Notes: generated by a model not told the origin, from the sequence alone. A stretch of DNA of 64,000 nucleotides from Maribacter algarum (ex Lu et al. 2025) (nom. illeg.) (GCA_947495915.1 CANMAW010000006.1:62001-126000), one strand, 5' to 3'; counted from the stretch's first letter, positions 50,776 to 60,342 are shown. Numbers and translations: made by a program.

Positions 50776-51549
50776 ATGAAGTTAAATTTTTATAAATATC
50801 AAGGTACTGGCAACGATTTTGTAATGCTTGATAATCGTAATTTACTTTTTCCAAAGGAAGATGTAAAATTGATTTCATTCTTGTGTGATCGAAGATTTGG
50901 AATCGGAGCAGATGGTTTAATACTTTTAGAAGATGATGAAAAACATGACTTCAAAATGGTGTATTACAATTCTGATGGTAACCCAAGTACAATGTGCGGA
51001 AATGGGGGAAGGTGTTTAGTGGCTTTTGCCCGGCAATTGGGTGTTATTTCTAATTCTGCATCATTTAATGCTGTTGATGGGGTGCATTTAGCTAGTATTA
51101 AAGATGACATTGTTAGCCTTCAAATGAATGATGTTTTAGAAGTGTTTGAAAAACCCAATTCTTTTTACTTAGATACTGGGTCTCCCCACCACGTACAATT
51201 AGTTGAAAACCTTAAGGATATGAATGTTGATGTTGAGGGCGAGAAATTACGATACGGGTTATATGGTGCTGCAGGTAGTAATATTAATTTTGTAGAACAG
51301 TCATCGTCTAATTCTTTTGCAGTTCGTACCTATGAAAGAGGGGTAGAGGGTGAGACCTTGTCTTGTGGTACTGGGGTTACAGCGGTTGCGTTAGCCATGT
51401 ATCATTCAAAGAAAACTACAAGTAATGAAATAACCATTCATGCTAAAGGGGGAGATTTGAACGTGCGTTTTGAAGATAACAATGGATATAAGAAGGTGCA
51501 TTTGGTTGGGCCTGCTATATTTGTCTTTAAAGGTGAAATTGAATGTTAG
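50776..51549 (+). CDS. dapF: Diaminopimelate epimerase
   Basis: 257 residues from ATG 50776; a GTG three codons upstream (50767) is less likely because the conserved 'MKLNFYKYQGTGNDFVMLDN' begins at the ATG. It interconverts LL- and meso-diaminopimelate for lysine and peptidoglycan. The two catalytic Cys lie in 'STMCGNGGRC' and 'ETLSCGTGVTAVAL'. It overlaps the next gene by 7 bases. Confidence 0.96.
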   Translation: MKLNFYKYQGTGNDFVMLDNRNLLFPKEDVKLISFLCDRRFGIGADGLILLEDDEKHDFKMVYYNSDGNPSTMCGNGGRCLVAFARQLGVISNSASFNAVDGVHLASIKDDIVSLQMNDVLEVFEKPNSFYLDTGSPHHVQLVENLKDMNVDVEGEKLRYGLYGAAGSNINFVEQSSSNSFAVRTYERGVEGETLSCGTGVTAVALAMYHSKKTTSNEITIHAKGGDLNVRFEDNNGYKKVHLVGPAIFVFKGEIEC

Positions 51550-52070
51550 AACTGAAAGGTCATCGCATTTTTTTACGAGCAATTGAGCCTAAAGATTTAG
51601 ACTTTCTTTACCCGCTTGAAAACGATACTAGCCTGTGGGAAGTTAGCGGTACAATTACTCCGTTTTCTAAAGATGTTTTACAATTATACCTGCAAAATGC
51701 ACATCGTGATATTTATGATGTAAAGCAACTTCGTATGTGTATTTGCGACGCTAATAACGAAGAAGTTGTAGGTTTAATAGATGTATTCGATTTTGATCCC
51801 AAAAATAAAAGAGCAGGGCTAGGTATAGTGGTGCACAAGGACGATTTAAGAAATAAGGGTTTTGCTTCTGAGGCTATTGAATTACTTTGTAATTATGTCT
51901 TAAAATATTTAGACTTAAAACAGCTTTATGCAAATGTTGCGGAAGATAATGAGGTAAGTGTTTATTTATTTGAAAAATTAGGTTTCGAAAGGGTAGGAGT
52001 TAAAAAAGATTGGATCTTTTTTAACGGAGTTTATAAAAATGAAATTTTATTCCAAAAAATACTATCATAA
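51543..52070 (+). CDS. GNAT-family N-acetyltransferase (RimJ/SpeG-like)
   Basis: 175 residues. 'LKGHRIFLRAIEPKDLDFLYPLE', acetyl-CoA motif 'LGIVVHKDDLRNKGFASEAI' and 'NVAEDNEVSVYLFEKLGFERVG' are typical of the RimJ/RimL/SpeG subgroup, which modifies ribosomal proteins or polyamines. The substrate is unknown. It overlaps dapF and its stop directly abuts the mltG start, so it is translationally coupled to both. Confidence 0.9.
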   Translation: MLELKGHRIFLRAIEPKDLDFLYPLENDTSLWEVSGTITPFSKDVLQLYLQNAHRDIYDVKQLRMCICDANNEEVVGLIDVFDFDPKNKRAGLGIVVHKDDLRNKGFASEAIELLCNYVLKYLDLKQLYANVAEDNEVSVYLFEKLGFERVGVKKDWIFFNGVYKNEILFQKILS

Positions 52071-53114
52071 ATGTATATAAAGAAAATTTTACTAGGTATT
52101 GTAGTTATTGGACTAATCATAGGAGCAATTTTCGCCTATATGGTATATGGTGCATTCTTTAATCCCAATACTGCATTTAATAATAGGGAGGCAACACTAT
52201 TTATTCGATCAACAGATTCATTTCGTGATGTTCAAGAATCACTAAACCCTCTACTTATTGACTCAAAGACATTTGAACGAGCTGCCGAACAAAAGGGATA
52301 TGCAGCCAATGTTAAAGCCGGTAAATATATCATTTCAAAGGGCATGAATAATAATGAGATTATTAATCGCCTTCGAGTGGGAAATACGCCAGTTAAAGTG
52401 GCATTTAATAATCAAGAAAGGGTAGAAGATTTGGCTGGTCGCATTGCGTCACAAATTGAGCCTGATAGCATTGCTTTATTAAAAGCATTTACTGATGTTG
52501 ATTTTCTAAAAGAAAATGGTTTCAATATAGATACTAAGTTGGCAATGTATATACCTAATAGCTATGAGTTTTTTTGGAATACTTCAGCTATAAAATTTAG
52601 AGACCGAATGCTTAAAGAATATCGCAGATTTTGGAATGATGAACGTCTTTCAAAAGCAAAAGCTTTAAACCTAGAACCCAATGAAGTTATTTCTCTAGCT
52701 GCTATTGTTCATAAAGAAACTGCTAAAGTTGATGAACGGCCTCGTGTTGCAGGATTATATCTTAATAGAATTCGAAAAGGAATGTTACTTCAGGCAGACC
52801 CAACAGTGATATATGCATTAAAAAAGCATCAGAATAACTTTGATCTTATTATTAAAAGAGTGCTATATAAAGACTTAGAACTTGATTCGCCTTATAATAC
52901 ATATAAATATAGAGGTGTGCCGCCGGGACCGATTACGATGCCAGATATATCAGCTATAGATGCTGTTTTAAGCTCAGAAAAGCATGAATATATCTATATG
53001 GTAGCAAATGTTGAAGATTTTGGTTATCATAAATTTGCCAAAACTGCAGCGCAGCATAACCAAAATAAGGTGCAATATATCCGATGGATTAATTCCCAAA
53101 AAATCAAGAGATAG
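52071..53114 (+). CDS. mltG: Endolytic transglycosylase MltG
   Basis: 347 residues. Membrane anchor at ~5-27, LysM-like region (~40-110), and the YceG catalytic domain with Glu216 in 'AIVHKETAKVDERPRVAGLY' and 'LQADPTVIYAL'. It cuts nascent glycan strands at the inner membrane and sets their length. It is the third gene of the dapF operon. Confidence 0.95.
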   Translation: MYIKKILLGIVVIGLIIGAIFAYMVYGAFFNPNTAFNNREATLFIRSTDSFRDVQESLNPLLIDSKTFERAAEQKGYAANVKAGKYIISKGMNNNEIINRLRVGNTPVKVAFNNQERVEDLAGRIASQIEPDSIALLKAFTDVDFLKENGFNIDTKLAMYIPNSYEFFWNTSAIKFRDRMLKEYRRFWNDERLSKAKALNLEPNEVISLAAIVHKETAKVDERPRVAGLYLNRIRKGMLLQADPTVIYALKKHQNNFDLIIKRVLYKDLELDSPYNTYKYRGVPPGPITMPDISAIDAVLSSEKHEYIYMVANVEDFGYHKFAKTAAQHNQNKVQYIRWINSQKIKR

Positions 53115-53177
53115 GTAGATGGGCTTGTTTTTAAGACCTGTTAACTAAATTTAAAGACTTTTAACAAAGCCTTGTCA

Positions 53178-53206
53178 TTTGAGTTTTAGAAACTAAGCTA
53201 CCTTTG
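53178..53206 (+). promoter_or_regulatory. Promoter of the lysozyme-like gene
   Basis: -33 TTTG (53178-53181) and -7 TACCTTTG (53199-53206) are 17 bp apart, the best two-box promoter in the window. The leader is ~50 bases. Confidence 0.7.
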
Positions 53207-53263
53207 TCTATTGAAATTTAAGCTGGCGCTATTTTAGCCTTAAGTCTTAAGAAACGACAATGT

Positions 53264-53893
53264 ATGAGAAAGTGGATGCGATATACAAGTCCTCTAATCG
53301 TTGCCTTTATTTTATTGAGTTATGCATTTATGCCTACTGAGGTAGAAGTGCCTGAAGCTCTTAAAGTAACTAAACCTACGCCAGTTTTGTTTCCTCAAAA
53401 TAAAACTGTTTTTAGTACCGCTATTGTAGCTCCTCCATTTTTAGGTAGCACCTATAATGGTTTTAAAGAAGCTTTGGCTTTTAAAGAATCTCAAGGGAAT
53501 TATTTTACAATAAATACTTTGGGTTATTTAGGAAAATACCAATTTGGTATTGGAACTTTACAATTACTAGGAGTTTATGATGCTACAAGTTTTTTGAATG
53601 ATCCTCAATTACAAGAAAAAGTGTTTCAAACTAATATTGCGCGGAATAAGTGGATTCTAAGACGCGATATTAAAAGATTTGATGGTCTGTGGATAAAAGG
53701 CGTACAAGTAACGGAGTCTGGTATGTTAGCTGCTGCGCATTTGGCAGGTGCTGGTAATGTGAAAAAGTATTTGCGTTCGAACGGGCGCTATGATGTTAAA
53801 GATGCCTATGGAACTGATATTGCGGCTTACATCAGAAAGTTTTCTGGATATGATGTTTCTAAGATTTCTGCAAAAAGAAATCCGAAGATTTAA
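53264..53893 (+). CDS. Exported lysozyme/transglycosylase-like protein
   Basis: 209 residues with an N-terminal signal or anchor (~8-22). The fold suggested is lysozyme-like: 'FKEALAFKESQGNYFTIN' with a candidate catalytic Glu, 'GYLGKYQFGIGTLQLLG', and 'SGMLAAAHLAGAGNVKKYL'. It probably acts on peptidoglycan, in keeping with mltG just upstream, but has its own promoter and terminator. It may be named as a LysM or peptidoglycan-binding protein elsewhere; I see no LysM motif. Confidence 0.72.
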   Translation: MRKWMRYTSPLIVAFILLSYAFMPTEVEVPEALKVTKPTPVLFPQNKTVFSTAIVAPPFLGSTYNGFKEALAFKESQGNYFTINTLGYLGKYQFGIGTLQLLGVYDATSFLNDPQLQEKVFQTNIARNKWILRRDIKRFDGLWIKGVQVTESGMLAAAHLAGAGNVKKYLRSNGRYDVKDAYGTDIAAYIRKFSGYDVSKISAKRNPKI

Positions 53894-53922
53894 TAATACT
53901 ATGTATATATGAAGATGGGTAG

Positions 53923-53954
53923 ACCCTGGCAGTTTTGTCAGGGTTTACTTTTTT
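53923..53954 (+). terminator. Terminator of the lysozyme-like gene
   Basis: Stem ACCCTGGC / GTCAGGGT (one G-U pair) with a 6-base loop, then a T-rich stretch reaching the stop of the convergent gene. Confidence 0.75.
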
Positions 53955-54675
53955 ACGCCTGTATGATGAAAATTGAGGGTCTCTTATGCAGTTCAATAGG
54001 TGACTTCTTCCATTCTGCAATTGATTTTGTTGCTATATATTCTGTTGCTAACGTAATATCACAAGCAATACAAAGTAGGGTTTGATTTGATAGAGACTTC
54101 AGCATTTCAGCTAACAACCTATCGTTTCGGTATGGTGTTTCAATAAACAGCTGTGATTGACCTTGATCATTTGAAATCCGCTCCATTTTCTTTAAGGCTT
54201 TCTTTCTTTCTGAATTGTCAATGGGTAGGTATCCATTAAAGGCGAAATTTTGACCATTCATTCCACTTGCCATAAGCGCAAGAAGAATAGAAGATGGACC
54301 TACTAGTGGAACTACTTTAATACCTTTTCTGTGGGCAATTTTAACTACTTCAGCACCCGGGTCAGCTATTCCTGGGCAACCAGCTTCTGAAAGAATACCC
54401 ATATTGTTTCCAGATAGACATGGATCGAGAAACCCTGGTATTTCTTGTGGTTCTGTGTACTTATTTAATACTTCGATTTGAAGTTTTGGTTGAGATTTAC
54501 TTGAACTAATTTTCTTTATAGCACTACGAGCGGTTTTTTCATTTTCAACGATATAGTAATCGATGTTTTCAATTGCTCTCTTTATGGCGATCGGAAGCAC
54601 TTCTAGAGGTTCGTTGTCTCCTAGCGTAGTAGGTATTAAATATAATTTACCAAAATTTGAATTTTCTACAGCCAT
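53953..54675 (-). CDS. RsmI-like tetrapyrrole-methylase-family methyltransferase
   Basis: 240 residues. 'GKLYLIPTTLGDNEPLEVLP', 'GNNMGILSEAGCPGIADPG', 'VVPLVGPSSILLALMASGMN' and 'LFIETPYRND' are the RsmI/YraL pattern (2'-O-methylation of C1402 in 16S rRNA). It differs at the N-terminus from standard RsmI ('YLVpTPIGN'), so it may be a paralogue with another RNA target. It lies 1 base after the phosphatase gene. Confidence 0.85.
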   Translation of the reverse strand: MAVENSNFGKLYLIPTTLGDNEPLEVLPIAIKRAIENIDYYIVENEKTARSAIKKISSSKSQPKLQIEVLNKYTEPQEIPGFLDPCLSGNNMGILSEAGCPGIADPGAEVVKIAHRKGIKVVPLVGPSSILLALMASGMNGQNFAFNGYLPIDNSERKKALKKMERISNDQGQSQLFIETPYRNDRLLAEMLKSLSNQTLLCIACDITLATEYIATKSIAEWKKSPIELHKRPSIFIIQA

Positions 54676-55143
54676 TTATGAATTGTGTATTGCATTTAAT
54701 TGTATAGCAATTTTATCGCAGGCATTATTTATTAGGTGATAGACTATTTCAAATCCGTCATCTTCATCGTAGTAGGGGTCTGGTACTTCTTCAGTAATAG
54801 TTCGGTCATTACTTAATAGTAATTGTACTTTGCTGATGTCATCAGTATTTCTTGCTTTGGCAATTACATTGGTGTAGTTGCTCTTGTCCATCACGAAAAT
54901 AAAATCAAAAGCATCAAAATCTTTAGTTGAGAATTGACGGCAACGCTGATTGCTTATGTCAATATTGTACTTTTTTGCAACAGCAATACTTCTGTAATCT
55001 GGTTGTTTTCCTATATGAAAACCACCGGTGCCAGCAGAATCAACAAAAACTTGATTTGATTTAACTTTTTCTTTTAAAATGCCTTCAGCTAATGGAGATC
55101 TACAAATATTACCTAAGCAGACCATCAAAACCTTAGTAACCAT
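54676..55143 (-). CDS. Low-molecular-weight protein-tyrosine phosphatase
   Basis: 155 residues. The P-loop Cys9-x5-Arg15 (VCLGNICRSP) and general acid Asp122 in 'PDPYYDED' are present. It removes phosphate from tyrosine, often on capsule- or exopolysaccharide-associated kinases. It lies 6 bases downstream of dnaA and 1 base before the RsmI-like gene, so it is part of the dnaA transcript. Confidence 0.94.
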   Translation of the reverse strand: MVTKVLMVCLGNICRSPLAEGILKEKVKSNQVFVDSAGTGGFHIGKQPDYRSIAVAKKYNIDISNQRCRQFSTKDFDAFDFIFVMDKSNYTNVIAKARNTDDISKVQLLLSNDRTITEEVPDPYYDEDDGFEIVYHLINNACDKIAIQLNAIHNS

Positions 55144-55149
55144 TTTATT

Positions 55150-56574
55150 CTAAGAGAATTTTTTGGTGAGATCTTCAATATACTTTCTAAACTGTTTGTC
55201 AGTTTCCGCTAAGTTATCAACTGTTTTACACGCATGCAATACGGTTGCATGATCTCGCTTTCCGATTTGAGAACCTATACTTGCCAATGAAGCTTTAGTA
55301 AATTTTTTGGCAAAAAACATTGCCAATTGTCGCGCTTGAACAATATGTCTTTTTCTGGTTTTCGATTGTAGGGTTGCAACATCCATTTCGAAATAATCAG
55401 ATACCACCTTTTGAATGTAATCGATTGATACTTCACGTTTGGTGTTTTTAACAAACTTCTCTACAACTTGTTGAGCCAACGCTAAGGTAACTTCCTTTTT
55501 ATTAAATGAAGACTGCGCAATTAGAGAAATTATAGCTCCTTCTAATTCACGAATATTTGTTTTAATATGTTTCGCAACATATTCAATAATATCATCTGGC
55601 ATTTCTACGCCATCACGATATAATTTGTTTTTTAATATTGATATTCTTGTTTCATAATCAGGATTCTGTAACTCTGCAGATAATCCCCATTTGAAACGAG
55701 AAAGTAATCGTTGCTCAATGTCTTGCATATCTACAGGAGCCTTGTCAGAAGTCAAGATAACTTGCTTACCGTTTTGGTGCAGGTGATTGAATATATGAAA
55801 GAATACATCTTGAGTGCCTGATTTACCCGATAAGAATTGAACATCATCAATGATTAATACATCAATTAACTGGTAAAAATGTATAAAATCATTTCTAGTA
55901 TTCTTTTTAACTGATTCAATATATTGTTGCGTAAATTTTTCCGCAGAAATATAAAGTACAGTTCTTTCAGGATATTTGTCTTTTATCTCAACCCCAATAG
56001 CATGAGCTAAATGCGTTTTTCCTAAACCAACACCACCAAAAACTAAAAGTGGGTTGAATGAAGTTCCTCCGGGCTTATTTGCTACAGCCATACCTGCAGA
56101 GCGTGCTAAGCGGTTGGAGTCTCCTTCTAAGAAATTGTCAAAATTATAATTCGGATTTAACTGAGATTCTATTTTGATATTACGAATACCAGGAATAACA
56201 AAAGGATTACGTAATTCAGGATTTTTTGATTTTATAGGTACATCCATTTCTTGTGGAACCAAATTTCCTCTATTAGAGCTAGGTATCTTTTCTGTAAATG
56301 GTTCTTTATTTCCGTAGGTATTTTCCATACGGATGATGTACACCAATTTTGCAGATTCACCTAGTTCTTTTGTAAGTGCAACTTTAAGAAGTTTAACGTA
56401 ATGTTCTTCAAGCCACTCATAGAAAAATTTACTTGGTACTTGAATGCTTAAAGCATTCTCAGAAAGTTTAATCGGTTTGATAGGTTCAAACCAAGTTTTG
56501 AATGCCTGCGGTTGGATATTATCTTTGATAAACGCCAAACAATTGTTCCATACGGAATTAGCAGTTACACCCAT
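55150..56574 (-). CDS. dnaA: Chromosomal replication initiator DnaA
   Basis: 474 residues. Domain I (~1-85, 'VWNNCLAFIKDNIQPQAFKTWF'-like start), linker, AAA+ domain with Walker A GGVGLGKTH and Walker B 'LIIDDVQFL', and C-terminal DNA-binding domain 'IGSQIGKRDHATVLHACKTV'. It melts oriC to start replication. The 207 bases before its start hold no TTATCCACA-type boxes. A near -7 box (CATATTTG on the minus strand, 56665-56658) is the likely promoter. Confidence 0.97.
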   Translation of the reverse strand: MGVTANSVWNNCLAFIKDNIQPQAFKTWFEPIKPIKLSENALSIQVPSKFFYEWLEEHYVKLLKVALTKELGESAKLVYIIRMENTYGNKEPFTEKIPSSNRGNLVPQEMDVPIKSKNPELRNPFVIPGIRNIKIESQLNPNYNFDNFLEGDSNRLARSAGMAVANKPGGTSFNPLLVFGGVGLGKTHLAHAIGVEIKDKYPERTVLYISAEKFTQQYIESVKKNTRNDFIHFYQLIDVLIIDDVQFLSGKSGTQDVFFHIFNHLHQNGKQVILTSDKAPVDMQDIEQRLLSRFKWGLSAELQNPDYETRISILKNKLYRDGVEMPDDIIEYVAKHIKTNIRELEGAIISLIAQSSFNKKEVTLALAQQVVEKFVKNTKREVSIDYIQKVVSDYFEMDVATLQSKTRKRHIVQARQLAMFFAKKFTKASLASIGSQIGKRDHATVLHACKTVDNLAETDKQFRKYIEDLTKKFS

Positions 56575-56781
56575 GCTTAAACTTCTCTTCTTTTTTGGTT
56601 AGTGTTTCGTCTTGTAGGTAAAAACTAAGTCGAGGCAGACTGTTTTTTCTATAAGGGCAAATATGTGAACAAAAAACCTAAAAAAAAAATGAAATAGTAT
56701 TGAATTTAAGCTTTTTTTTTCCCATGTTCGCAACCCATTATTGGGAATCTTCTAAATGTAATTTTTTTTTATTAAACCGCC

Positions 56782-57186
56782 ATGAAGTTTAACGAATTTT
56801 CTTTTCGAGTACGTTACAGTGAAACTGATCAGATGGGTGTGGTATATCACGGCAATTATGCGCAATACTTAGAGTTGGGTAGGGTAGAGTGGTTACGTTC
56901 TATGGGAATTTCTTACAAACAAATGGAGGAAAATGGAGTTATGCTTCCCGTTATTTCCTTACAGATATCTTACAAAAAATCGATTAAGTACGACGATCTA
57001 ATTACCATACGCACCATACTTAAAAAAAAGCCTGGGGTTAAAATAGAATTTGATTTTGAAATTTTCAACGAAGATCGCGACCTTTTGGCCGAAGCAAATG
57101 TAGTATTGGTCTTTATGGATATGAAAAAAAACAGACCAATTCGTTGTCCAAAATATTTGCTTGAAACTATAGATTCACATTCTTAA
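56782..57186 (+). CDS. Acyl-CoA thioesterase (YbgC/4HBT family)
   Basis: 134 residues, hot-dog fold. 'RVRYSETDQMGVVYHGNYAQ' with the catalytic Asp and 'YLELGRVEWLRSMGISYK' are YbgC signatures. It hydrolyses acyl-CoA thioesters. Shares a 207-base divergent region with dnaA. Confidence 0.92.
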   Translation: MKFNEFSFRVRYSETDQMGVVYHGNYAQYLELGRVEWLRSMGISYKQMEENGVMLPVISLQISYKKSIKYDDLITIRTILKKKPGVKIEFDFEIFNEDRDLLAEANVVLVFMDMKKNRPIRCPKYLLETIDSHS

Positions 57187-57209
57187 GAAAAAGGAATTTG
57201 TATTATTTG

Positions 57210-57827
57210 TTAGTTTTCTATAGCGTTAATTTTCACTTTATGTAGACTTTCAAAGTATTTGTTAATTGTTTCTGCTTCACTCTTTCTTACAGAAATTACA
57301 AGTTGACAACGTAACTCTAATTCTTGTTTAAGTATTTTAAATTGCTGTTGTTTAATAATACGCATCACCTTGTCCATGTCTTCATAACCAAAAACAAGTT
57401 TAAATTTTAAAGTAATAATCTTTGCTTTTATAACTGCTGCTTCTAAAGCCATTTGAGCAGCTGTACGATAGGCTGAAATGAGTCCACCAACACCAAGCTT
57501 GGTTCCGCCAAATACTCTAGTAACAGTTATCAAAACATTAGTGATTTCATAGGCCTGTATTTGACCGTAAATGGGTAAACCTGCAGAATTATTGGGTTCA
57601 CCATCATCGTTCGTACGATATCTAATGTTTTCTGGGCCTAATTGCCAAGCATAACAAACATGGCCTGCATTATAATGTTTCTTTTTAAGACTTTCAATGA
57701 TAGGCTTTACCTCAATTTCATTAGAAATAGGAATGGCCTGAGCAAAAAACTTACTTTTTTTTTCTTTGAAAAGTATCTCTTCAGAAGGTTTTGAAACCGT
57801 ACGGTATGTGCCTGTAAGTTTTGTCAT
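57210..57827 (-). CDS. YigZ/IMPACT-family protein
   Basis: 205 residues. The IMPACT domain shows 'EKKSKFFAQAIPISNEIE', 'HYNAGHVCYAWQLG', 'NDDGEPNNSAGLPIYGQI' and 'VTRVFGGTKLGVGGLISAYR'. The C-terminal DUF1949 domain (~135-205) has an EF-G domain V-like fold. It may bind nucleic acid or ribosomes; no reaction is known. 3 bases separate it from the EamA gene. Confidence 0.92.
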   Translation of the reverse strand: MTKLTGTYRTVSKPSEEILFKEKKSKFFAQAIPISNEIEVKPIIESLKKKHYNAGHVCYAWQLGPENIRYRTNDDGEPNNSAGLPIYGQIQAYEITNVLITVTRVFGGTKLGVGGLISAYRTAAQMALEAAVIKAKIITLKFKLVFGYEDMDKVMRIIKQQQFKILKQELELRCQLVISVRKSEAETINKYFESLHKVKINAIEN

Positions 57828-57830
57828 TTA

Positions 57831-58691
57831 TTATAAAGCAACCATTACAATACTTATAACAGCAATTGCAATGCCAATCCAATTTTTTTGACTTATATGC
57901 TCTTTAAAAAATAAAATACCTAGTAATGTAGAGCACATTACAATTGAAACATTATTTATGGTAAATATAGTAGCATTGGTTAATGTATTGTTTTGTAATG
58001 CACGTAATAAAAAATATATTGAAAAATAGTTTGGTATGCCTAAGGCAATACCGCCTAATATATTTTTTGTATCTATTTTGATTTTCTTTTTAAAAGCTTG
58101 TGTTAAGATTGTTAGGAGTCCGATAAATGCTGCAGATGCAAAAACAAACGCAGAAAATAAGGATAGTTCATCTGATGCCACAACTTCTTTTTGGAAATAC
58201 GATAGACTCATGTCAATAGCACCAGATCCAATAAAGACAGCTGCAGGAAGCACAAGCAAAGATTGTTTTGTCACTATAGTTTTCTTTTTAATCGAAGCGA
58301 AATACACAGCGATTAGAGCGAGTAAAATTCCTATAATTTTCACAATACCAAGATGTTCTTGATAAACGATGACTCCAAATAATACAGGTATCACCAATGA
58401 CATTTTAGTAGCCACAGATGCAACTGAAACCCCTAGTTGTTGTGAAGTTTTTGCCATAAGGTTAAATACAATTATAAACAGTAAACCAAGAGCAAATGCA
58501 CCCCAGAACCATTTTTTTTGCGGTAAGGTGTCAAGTGATATAGTATCGTCATAAAAACCAAAACCTACACTACTTGCAACTAAATAGTTTATAATAATTG
58601 CATAATGTGTTTGAACTTTATAAACTGAGAAGAGTTTAAAAATAACAAATATTAAACTTGAGAATAATATACTTAAAGCTAGGTATAGCAT
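57831..58691 (-). CDS. EamA/DMT-family transporter
   Basis: 286 residues with about ten membrane helices in two repeats ('GVSVASVATKMSLVIPVLFG' in the first, 'NATIFTINNVSIVMCSTLLG' in the second), the drug/metabolite transporter layout. The substrate cannot be predicted. The start directly abuts the HAD gene stop, so they are co-transcribed. Confidence 0.88.
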   Translation of the reverse strand: MLYLALSILFSSLIFVIFKLFSVYKVQTHYAIIINYLVASSVGFGFYDDTISLDTLPQKKWFWGAFALGLLFIIVFNLMAKTSQQLGVSVASVATKMSLVIPVLFGVIVYQEHLGIVKIIGILLALIAVYFASIKKKTIVTKQSLLVLPAAVFIGSGAIDMSLSYFQKEVVASDELSLFSAFVFASAAFIGLLTILTQAFKKKIKIDTKNILGGIALGIPNYFSIYFLLRALQNNTLTNATIFTINNVSIVMCSTLLGILFFKEHISQKNWIGIAIAVISIVMVAL

Positions 58692-59297
58692 CTATAATTT
58701 AGCGTTAAGCTGTACAATGTCTTCTTGACCGACTTTTAAATTCCAACACTGAATACCTAGGTCTAAAGCGGCATCTGTATTTTCTTTAGTATCATCAATA
58801 AAAAATGTTTCTTCTGCTTTCAAATTGTTGTTTTGAAGCACATAATTGTAAATAGCTGCTGTAGGTTTTCGAAGCCCAATTTCATGTGATAAGTAAAATT
58901 TTTCAAAACAATTTTTGAACCGGTTGTAACTTTTTTCGCCCATTTTACTGGCTACTTCTTCTATGTGGAGTGCGTTGGTATTGCTGAGTAAGAATAGCCG
59001 ATATTCTTTCTCTTGTACTAAGTTTTCTAAAAAATTTAATCGATATTCCGGAAAATCTAACAACATACCATTCCAAATATCTATAATTTCATTTGTTTTT
59101 GCTTGAGGGTAAACTAATGAAAGTTCGCTGATAAACTTTTCAGAACTAATTGCGCCCACTTCATATTGATGATTGAGACTTAACAGTTCAGGACTTAATG
59201 CTGAAGTGCCTCCAAATCGTGCAATTTCTTTAAAAATGATTTCCTTATCTAGATTTATAAAGATATCTCCAAAATCGAAAATGATATTTTTAATCAT
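58692..59297 (-). CDS. HAD-family hydrolase (subfamily IA)
   Basis: 201 residues. Motif I 'IIFDFGDIFINLD' (second Asp replaced by Gly, as in YihX-like alpha-D-glucose-1-phosphatases), motif II 'LFLLSNTNALH', Lys in 'GLRKPTAAIY' and motif IV 'FFIDDTKEN'. A sugar or nucleotide phosphatase is likely. It overlaps the ribD stop by 8 bases. Confidence 0.88.
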   Translation of the reverse strand: MIKNIIFDFGDIFINLDKEIIFKEIARFGGTSALSPELLSLNHQYEVGAISSEKFISELSLVYPQAKTNEIIDIWNGMLLDFPEYRLNFLENLVQEKEYRLFLLSNTNALHIEEVASKMGEKSYNRFKNCFEKFYLSHEIGLRKPTAAIYNYVLQNNNLKAEETFFIDDTKENTDAALDLGIQCWNLKVGQEDIVQLNAKL

Positions 59298-60342
59298 GAT
59301 AATATACGTTTAAGGTGTCTGTATCTATTTTTTTAGATGTTTTTAATTTACCTGAAAACTTAGGAGCAGGTATTCCTTCATTAAAGCTTGAAGAGCCTGT
59401 AAATACCCTAGCTTCATCCCATAGCTTTGCATCAATAAAACTTTTAAGGGTATGAGCTCCACCTTCAACTATTATACTTGAAATATGTTCTTTATGTAAT
59501 ATGTTACAAATTTGTTGCGGAAGTTCAGCAGAAAAATCAAGAACGGAATAACGCAGGTTTTCTAAATACTTTGTGCGGTCTGTTACAGAAGTTAAAACGA
59601 GTGTTGAAATGCTTCCATCTAAAACATGGTAATCGCCATGAATTTTTAAATTTTTATCAATGACTACTCGAAGCGGGTTTTTACCTGTCCAAAGCCTTAC
59701 ATCTAACTTTGGGTTATCTTCTAAAACGGTATTGGTACCAACTAAAATCGCTTGTTCTTCAGCGCGCCACTGATGCACCATTTGGCGAGCGTATACATTT
59801 GATATCCAATATGGTTGCTTGTCATTATTTCTTTTATGGTTTTCTGGGGCAATAAAACCATCTAAAGTTTCGGCCCATTTCAAAATAATGTAAGGTCTTT
59901 TCTTTTCATGAACTGTTAAGAAGCGTTTGTGATGAGTTCTACATTCATTTTCTAAAACACCTACGGTTACATCACAACCTGCTTGTCTTAATTTATTGAT
60001 TCCACGACCAGCAACTTTTTCATGCGGATCTGAAAGTCCAACAACAACTTTTTTAATTCCTATCGAAATAATTAAATCAGCACATGGTGGTGTTTTTCCA
60101 AAATGTGAGCAGGGCTCAAGGGTAACATACAATGTTGCATCTTTTAGTAATGACTTGTTGGTAACAGAATTTATCGCATTTACTTCTGCATGAAAGCCAC
60201 CGTATGCACTAGTGTAACCCTCTCCAATTATGGTATCATTGAAAACTATAACTGCGCCAACAGAAGGATTCGGAGCTGTAGTGCCTAGTCCGTTTTTAGC
60301 TATCTCAATACAGCGCAACATGTATTTTCTATGTATCTTCAC
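59290..60342 (-). CDS. ribD: Bifunctional pyrimidine deaminase/reductase of riboflavin synthesis
   Basis: 350 residues. The N-terminal deaminase (~1-145) has the zinc site 'GGFHAEVNAI' and 'PCSHFGKTPPCADLI'; the C-terminal reductase (~146-350) has 'ILKWAETLDGFIAP', 'RVVIDKNL' and 'SSIIVEGGAHTLKSFI'. It performs steps 2 and 3 of riboflavin synthesis from GTP. It is divergent from prmC with a 57-base gap; a weak GATTTTTG -7-like box lies on the minus strand. Confidence 0.95.
   Translation of the reverse strand: MKIHRKYMLRCIEIAKNGLGTTAPNPSVGAVIVFNDTIIGEGYTSAYGGFHAEVNAINSVTNKSLLKDATLYVTLEPCSHFGKTPPCADLIISIGIKKVVVGLSDPHEKVAGRGINKLRQAGCDVTVGVLENECRTHHKRFLTVHEKKRPYIILKWAETLDGFIAPENHKRNNDKQPYWISNVYARQMVHQWRAEEQAILVGTNTVLEDNPKLDVRLWTGKNPLRVVIDKNLKIHGDYHVLDGSISTLVLTSVTDRTKYLENLRYSVLDFSAELPQQICNILHKEHISSIIVEGGAHTLKSFIDAKLWDEARVFTGSSSFNEGIPAPKFSGKLKTSKKIDTDTLNVYYHD

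Noticed and set aside
56575-56781. Possible oriC next to dnaA
   Set aside because: The divergent region is AT-rich but has no TTATCCACA-like DnaA boxes or repeated 13-mers. In Bacteroidota the origin is often not beside dnaA.
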